Position numbers and translations under genes: made by a program
Notes under the pieces: generated by a model
Seen by the model: the letters and a program-made list of their open reading frames with translations, nothing else
What the model was told of the DNA's origin: nothing
Database searches by the model: none
Source of the DNA: Paracoccaceae bacterium
Lineage (GTDB): Bacteria > Pseudomonadota > Alphaproteobacteria > Rhodobacterales > Rhodobacteraceae
NCBI GenBank assembly: GCA_014872875.1
Contig: WKFI01000012.1
Location: 538,657 to 602,656, forward strand
DNA length: 64,000 bases
Direction of reading: 5' to 3'
In this document: in pieces, positions 59,963 to 64,000 of the stretch
Layout of the letters: every line of letters starts with the position of its first letter
Numbering within the stretch: position 1 is the stretch's first letter

Positions 59963-61387
59963 TCAGTCCTCCAGAACCCAGGTATCCTTGGTGCCGCCCC
60001 CTTGAGAGGAATTCACCACCAGCGACCCCTTCTTGAGCGCCACACGCGTAAGACCGCCAGGCGTGATCTCCACCTTGTCGGGACTGCACAAGACGAATGG
60101 CCTGAGATCGACGTGCCGGGGGCTAAGCCCAGCGCGCGAGAAGATCGGCACGGTCGAAAGCGCCAAAGTTGGTTGAGCGATGTAATTCCCGGGCCGCGCC
60201 TTAAGCTTGCGGCGGAACGCAGCGAGATCCTTTTTGGTGGCGGTGGGACCGATCAGCATTCCATAACCGCCCGAGCCATGGACTTCCTTGACCACCAGAT
60301 CTTCAAGATTGTCCATCACATATGCCAACGCCACAGGTTCCGAGCAACGCCATGTCTCTACGTTTTGCAAAATCGGACGCTCGCCGGTGTAGAACTCGAC
60401 GATTTCGGGCATGTAGCTGTAGATTGCCTTGTCGTCGGCGATACCGGTGCCGGGCGCGTTGGCGATGGTGAGATTGCCTGCGCGATACACATCCATGATC
60501 CCCGGCACGCCAAGCGCGCTTTCGGGGTTAAAGTTCAGCGGATCCAGAAATTCGTCATCCACGCGGCGATAGAGTACGTCAATCGGTTTGTAACCGCGCG
60601 TGGTGCGCATGGCGACACGGCCATCGACCACCCGCAAATCATGCCCCTCGACCAGTTCGACACCCATCTGGTCCGCCAGGAAGGCATGCTCGAAATAGGC
60701 CGAATTGTAGATTCCGGGCGTCAGCACCGCGACCACCGGTTTGCCCTCACAAGTAGGTGGCGCACAAGCGGCGAGCGAGCGACGCAGATCGGTTGGATAA
60801 TTGGAAACGGATTGGACCCGGTTTTCGCTGAAAAGTTCCGGGAACATCTGAAGCATGGTCTCACGGTTTTCCAGCATATAGCTGACTCCCGACGGCGTTC
60901 GCGCGTTGTCTTCCAGCACGAAGAACTCGCCCGGGCCCGTACAGACCAGATCGATGCCGACGATATGGGTGTAAACCCCACCAGGAGGCTCCACACCGAT
61001 CATTTGAGGGAGGAATGCCTCGTTACGGCTTATCATTTCTTCGGGTATCCGGCCCGCTTTCACGATCTCCTGCTTGTGATAAATATCGAACAGAAAGGCA
61101 TTGATCGCACGGACGCGCTGTTCGATCCCACGAGAAAGGCGGGCCCATTCACTGCCTGAGATGATCCTTGGGATGAGGTCAAAGGGGATCAGGCGCTCTT
61201 CGGCCTCTGAACTGCCGTAGACGTTGAATGTGATCCCAGTCAGGCGGAACAGCTTTTCCGCTTCACGTTGTTTTTTCCGCAAGCGCGCCGGATCTTCACT
61301 ATCAAACCAAGCTTGAAATTTTCGATAAGGTTCCCGAAGGGTTTCGTTCGCTCCCCACATTTCATCGAAACTTGCTGGTTTTTCCAT
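59963..61387 (-). CDS. Circularly permuted ATP-grasp ligase (COG2308) of the Anbu operon
   Basis: A 474-residue protein of the circularly permuted ATP-grasp family. Typical segments are RAINAFLFDIYHKQEIVKAGRIP near residue 89, GIDLVCTGPGEFFVLEDNARTPSGVSYMLENRE near 145, VAVLTPGIYNSAYFEHAFLADQMGVELVEGHDL near 220 and the C-terminal VVNSSQGGGTKDTWVLED. ATP-grasp enzymes ligate a carboxylate to an amine, so this may build or attach a peptide that the other three proteins process. It is the first gene of the operon. Confidence 0.9.
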   Translation of the reverse strand: MEKPASFDEMWGANETLREPYRKFQAWFDSEDPARLRKKQREAEKLFRLTGITFNVYGSSEAEERLIPFDLIPRIISGSEWARLSRGIEQRVRAINAFLFDIYHKQEIVKAGRIPEEMISRNEAFLPQMIGVEPPGGVYTHIVGIDLVCTGPGEFFVLEDNARTPSGVSYMLENRETMLQMFPELFSENRVQSVSNYPTDLRRSLAACAPPTCEGKPVVAVLTPGIYNSAYFEHAFLADQMGVELVEGHDLRVVDGRVAMRTTRGYKPIDVLYRRVDDEFLDPLNFNPESALGVPGIMDVYRAGNLTIANAPGTGIADDKAIYSYMPEIVEFYTGERPILQNVETWRCSEPVALAYVMDNLEDLVVKEVHGSGGYGMLIGPTATKKDLAAFRRKLKARPGNYIAQPTLALSTVPIFSRAGLSPRHVDLRPFVLCSPDKVEITPGGLTRVALKKGSLVVNSSQGGGTKDTWVLED

Positions 61388-61894
61388 GGTTGATCCCGGG
61401 TCGATACTCTCAGTAAAGACCTTAATCGAAGAGGGCCGTACTGAAAGTGTATCCGCCTTCAGGGACTGGCATCATGCCTCAAAAACCATCGAAACCTGCG
61501 ATCTGCCTAAAAATTCAGCGCTAGAATTGTATTTCGCCAGCTGCTGGGCGGCGATTCTGACGTTTGGTGCCCGCTTTGTGAAAGTCAGTGAAGCCCCGCA
61601 TTGCAGCCATTCAACCGGGTTGGAGGTTCTGCCACGCAGCGAACACCGGTTTGGATGCGCTGAACGAATTTTCGGGGCATTTCCTTTTCTCGTAAGTGCA
61701 GCGAAAGCCAGCTTTGAGCCCACATTGACCAATGCTGCGATCCGCAAATATTGAAGCGATGCGCGAAAAGCTGCCGTTGATCCGGATCGGGATCGTGAGC
61801 CTTGCAATAGTGCTAGGCGAAGACCGCATGTTTCGGGTCGATGGAAGTATTCAATGCCGGTATTTTCACTCGAAAGCAATCACAGGATTTGCCT
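61388..61894. other. Divergent intergenic region with degenerate sequence
   Basis: About 507 bases between the Anbu operon and the PLP decarboxylase. Open frames of 65-135 codons lie on both strands without family resemblance. The stretch 61600-61750 looks like decayed DNA similar in flavour to 39340-39600. Both promoters must lie here, but I could not place them. Confidence 0.4.
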
Positions 61895-63289
61895 ATGCAC
61901 GGACGCGATGCACTCTTCCCAAACTTTGACCGACTGATGGACGCTGAAAACGCGTTGACCGAGCGCCTCAGCCAAGCTCGCCGTGACTACGCCAGTCGCA
62001 ATGCGACCTCGGCGGAGTTAACGCCTGATTGGTTGGAGGAGTTGAAATCCAAGCGGTTTGAGCAGGCGGAAGATCTTGAACCGCTGATGGACTGGGTGAT
62101 TGATGCGCTCGATACTGGCAGTGTGCAGATGACTCATCCGGGATATCTTGGCCTGTTCAATCCGGCACCTACCTTTGCCGCAGAATGTGCGGATCGGATC
62201 GCGTCGATGTTCAATCCGCAAATCTGTGTGTATTCTCATGCGCCTGCTGCCGTCGAAATCGAACAGCATGTCATCAATGAAATGGCCCGACGCGCAGGAC
62301 TTCCCAAGGGGGCCGGAGGGCATTTTACCAGTGGCGGTGCCGAAGCCAATTCGACGGCTGTTTTATGTGCCTTGCAGGCGAAATGCCCGGACTACAGCGA
62401 CAAGGGCATCTATGAGTTCGGCAGTCAGCCAACGATTTACGTCTCGAAGGAAAGCCACCTTGCATGGTTGAAGATGGCGCATTCGGCAGGCATCGGACGC
62501 AACGCCGTTCGATTGATCGCAACTGATGGCCAAGGCCAGATGGATGCGGATTGTCTTGCGACTGCCATTGATAAGGATTTGAAAAACGGCTGCGTCCCGG
62601 TCCTGATCGTAGCTACGGCTGGCACCACGAATGCCGGGATGATCGACCCCCTCAAACCTTGCGGTGCTCTGGCGCGAGAGCATGGTATGTGGTTTCACGT
62701 CGATGCGGCATGGGGTGGGGCGATGATTGCCAGCACTGAAGGGCGAACCGCACTGGACGGCATTGAACTAGCGGATTCGATCACAATTGACGCCCACAAA
62801 TGGTTCGCCACCACGATGGGCGCAGGCATGTTCCTGACCTCGCGCCCCGACATACCCGCACAGGTTTTCCGTATCTCGGCCAGCTACATGCCGGAAAGCG
62901 AGGCAGCCAAGGATTTCTATGTGAATTCCAACCAATGGTCGCGCCGCTTCGTTGGATTGCGCCTGTTCCTCGCTCTCGGGGCCGCGGGATGGGACGGCTA
63001 CGGCGACCATGTGGAACGCTGCATCCGGCTGACCAGCCGGCTCACGGACAACCTGAAGAAGGCGGGTTGGTCACAGGCCAACCAATCTCTCATGGGGGTG
63101 AGCTGCATGGTCCCGCCGGAAGGGCACGACGCCGTGCAACGCTATGTCGATGCAGTTCACGCAGATGGCCGGTTCTGGATTTCCAAGGCGATGTTCGAGG
63201 GCAATCCGGTTTTGCGGGCCTGCGTCACCAATGGACGCACGAACGAAGCGACCATTGACCAACTCACTGAATTCCTGACGTCGGCTTAA
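61895..63289 (+). CDS. PLP-dependent group II decarboxylase family protein
   Basis: A 464-residue pyridoxal-phosphate enzyme of the aromatic-L-amino-acid/glutamate decarboxylase family. HPGYLGLFNPAPTFAAECADRIASMFNPQ near residue 75 shapes the substrate site; GHFTSGGAEANSTAVLCAL near 145 binds the phosphate; WFHVDAAWGGA near 265 has the Asp that pairs with the ring nitrogen; SITIDAHKWFA near 295 has the Schiff-base Lys. I chose the ATG at MHGRDALFP over one 18 codons upstream. The amino acid substrate cannot be read from sequence. Confidence 0.87.
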   Translation: MHGRDALFPNFDRLMDAENALTERLSQARRDYASRNATSAELTPDWLEELKSKRFEQAEDLEPLMDWVIDALDTGSVQMTHPGYLGLFNPAPTFAAECADRIASMFNPQICVYSHAPAAVEIEQHVINEMARRAGLPKGAGGHFTSGGAEANSTAVLCALQAKCPDYSDKGIYEFGSQPTIYVSKESHLAWLKMAHSAGIGRNAVRLIATDGQGQMDADCLATAIDKDLKNGCVPVLIVATAGTTNAGMIDPLKPCGALAREHGMWFHVDAAWGGAMIASTEGRTALDGIELADSITIDAHKWFATTMGAGMFLTSRPDIPAQVFRISASYMPESEAAKDFYVNSNQWSRRFVGLRLFLALGAAGWDGYGDHVERCIRLTSRLTDNLKKAGWSQANQSLMGVSCMVPPEGHDAVQRYVDAVHADGRFWISKAMFEGNPVLRACVTNGRTNEATIDQLTEFLTSA

Positions 63290-63292
63290 GAT

Positions 63293-63325
63293 AAAAAAGC
63301 ACCCGTCATACGAATGGCGGGTGCT
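63293..63325 (-). terminator. Terminator between the convergent decarboxylase and thioesterase genes
   Basis: AGCACCCG-T-CAT / ATG-G-CGGGTGCT, a stem of about eleven pairs with a four-base loop. On the minus strand it is followed by TTTTTT, so it ends the thioesterase transcript well; being symmetric it may also slow the decarboxylase transcript. Confidence 0.75.
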
Positions 63326-63336
63326 CTCGAAGGTCT

Positions 63337-63741
63337 TCAACCTGCGCGCAAGTGGGTGGTTGTCATATCGATCAACAGACGACCCGTTTCTCCGTGAACC
63401 TCGGTGCGAATGACAATGAGTTTGCCACCCCGCTTGACCGTAGTGGAGGTTGCAATCAAGTCGCCCGCCTTTTCATTACCCGATAAGACCGTGTGAAGAT
63501 CAACGGCGAGCGGAAAACCTGACCCGTCGTCATCAATGCTGTCCAGATCGCCGATTGCACAAAGGGTCGCTGCTATGTCTGCAAACCAGATCAGGGCACC
63601 AGCGTGCATCGTTCCAAACGGGTTCCTTGCCGCATCCGTCACCGGCATCCTGGCAATCACGCGGTCCGGCTCGCGGTTTTCGATGATAAAGCCGATTTCG
63701 CCCTTCCATTCATTCTCAGCCAGTTTTTCTCTGATGTTCAT
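63337..63741 (-). CDS. PaaI-family hotdog thioesterase
   Basis: A 134-residue single-hotdog protein. NPFGTMHAGALIWFADIAATLCAIG near residue 40 is the PaaI/YbgC-type active-site helix region, and GKLIVIRTEVHGETGRLLIDMTTTH is the C-terminal strand pair. It should hydrolyse a small aromatic or acyl-CoA. Two in-frame ATGs two codons apart could start it; I used the second, which sits at a good distance from GAGGGA. The open frame continues far upstream without family resemblance. Confidence 0.83.
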   Translation of the reverse strand: MNIREKLAENEWKGEIGFIIENREPDRVIARMPVTDAARNPFGTMHAGALIWFADIAATLCAIGDLDSIDDDGSGFPLAVDLHTVLSGNEKAGDLIATSTTVKRGGKLIVIRTEVHGETGRLLIDMTTTHLRAG

Positions 63742-64000
63742 CTCCATTCCCTCGATTTTTGGCGACGAGAGCAAGCTTGCATCTGGAACAACTGAACTCG
63801 ACCCAGAACTTGCGCAATCGGGTTTTCGAAGCAGGTGACGGAAAGTGCCGCAACCGGACATTGGGACATTCGCCGTGAAAGCCCGAAAAGTCCGCGCGGC
63901 GGCCATAGGTGCGGCACGCAGCGAGCTTCCGTTATCCGCCCTGAGCGCACTTTGAGCAGGGCGCTGCTGTCAGGTTTTCCTGGCAATTTGGGTCGCCGTA
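63742..64000. other. Window end without a recognised gene
   Basis: About 260 bases upstream of the thioesterase. Frames on both strands stay open but show no family resemblance; a gene may begin beyond the window. Confidence 0.35.

Noticed and set aside
1..64000. tRNA, rRNA, CRISPR arrays or intact insertion sequences
   Set aside because: No cloverleaf-like run, regular spaced repeat array or transposase with terminal repeats was noticed on reading both strands; a dedicated scan was not possible.

Overview
The window looks like chromosome from an alphaproteobacterium of the Roseobacter group (Rhodobacterales). This rests on family content and gene order, not on a marker gene: TRAP transport, nasTS-nrt-nir-nas nitrate assimilation, a GlpVSTPQU-type glycerol ABC importer with its small DUF2160 partner, a non-pyrrolysine MttB-family methyltransferase, and the Anbu/transglutaminase/alpha-E/ATP-grasp operon. 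No tRNA, rRNA, CRISPR array or intact mobile element was seen. The genes are dense, and many neighbours overlap by ATGA or TAATG.

Layout. 0-1.6 kb: a ferric-reductase-like flavocytochrome with a small membrane protein. 1.9-15 kb: a catabolic locus around a GntR regulator. To its left runs a tight minus-strand operon: tautomerase-NTF2 fusion, HyuB, HyuA, isochorismatase-like hydrolase, PEP-mutase/isocitrate-lyase-family lyase and FAD dehydrogenase. To its right run a LeuCD-like hydro-lyase pair and a DctPQM TRAP importer. The set suggests uptake and breakdown of an organic acid or N-heterocycle whose identity I cannot name. 15.3-27 kb: nitrate assimilation, with nasTS, an RNA leader carrying an ANTAR-type two-hairpin element overlapping a terminator, nrtA, nrtB, a fused double ATPase, nirBD and nasA. 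27.5-34.2 kb: an electrophile and quinone defence set (two glutathione transferases, FrnE-like DsbA, Kef antiporter with its oxidoreductase, MdaB-like quinone reductase, HxlR regulator, DehI-like protein).

34.4-39.3 kb: an MttB-family methyltransferase, GlxA-type regulator and orphan polyamine-type binding protein in one operon behind a LuxR-type regulator, with a near-perfect palindrome between them. 39.3-49.3 kb: an accessory region that opens with a decayed tyrosine-recombinase relic. It carries copper and cytochrome genes (CopC, CopD, two c-type cytochromes), a metallo-dipeptidase and a di-heme peroxidase that both appear frameshifted, an outer-membrane SphA-like protein and a BlaI/BlaR1 pair. 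49.4-55.5 kb: the glycerol-type ABC importer. 55.8-57.3 kb: an acyl-CoA synthetase. 57.5-61.4 kb: the Anbu operon. 61.9-63.7 kb: a PLP decarboxylase and a hotdog thioesterase converging on a shared hairpin.

All function calls come from reading motifs by eye; no database search was run. Start codons were chosen from overlaps and visible ribosome binding sites. Where a start is uncertain, the entry says so.
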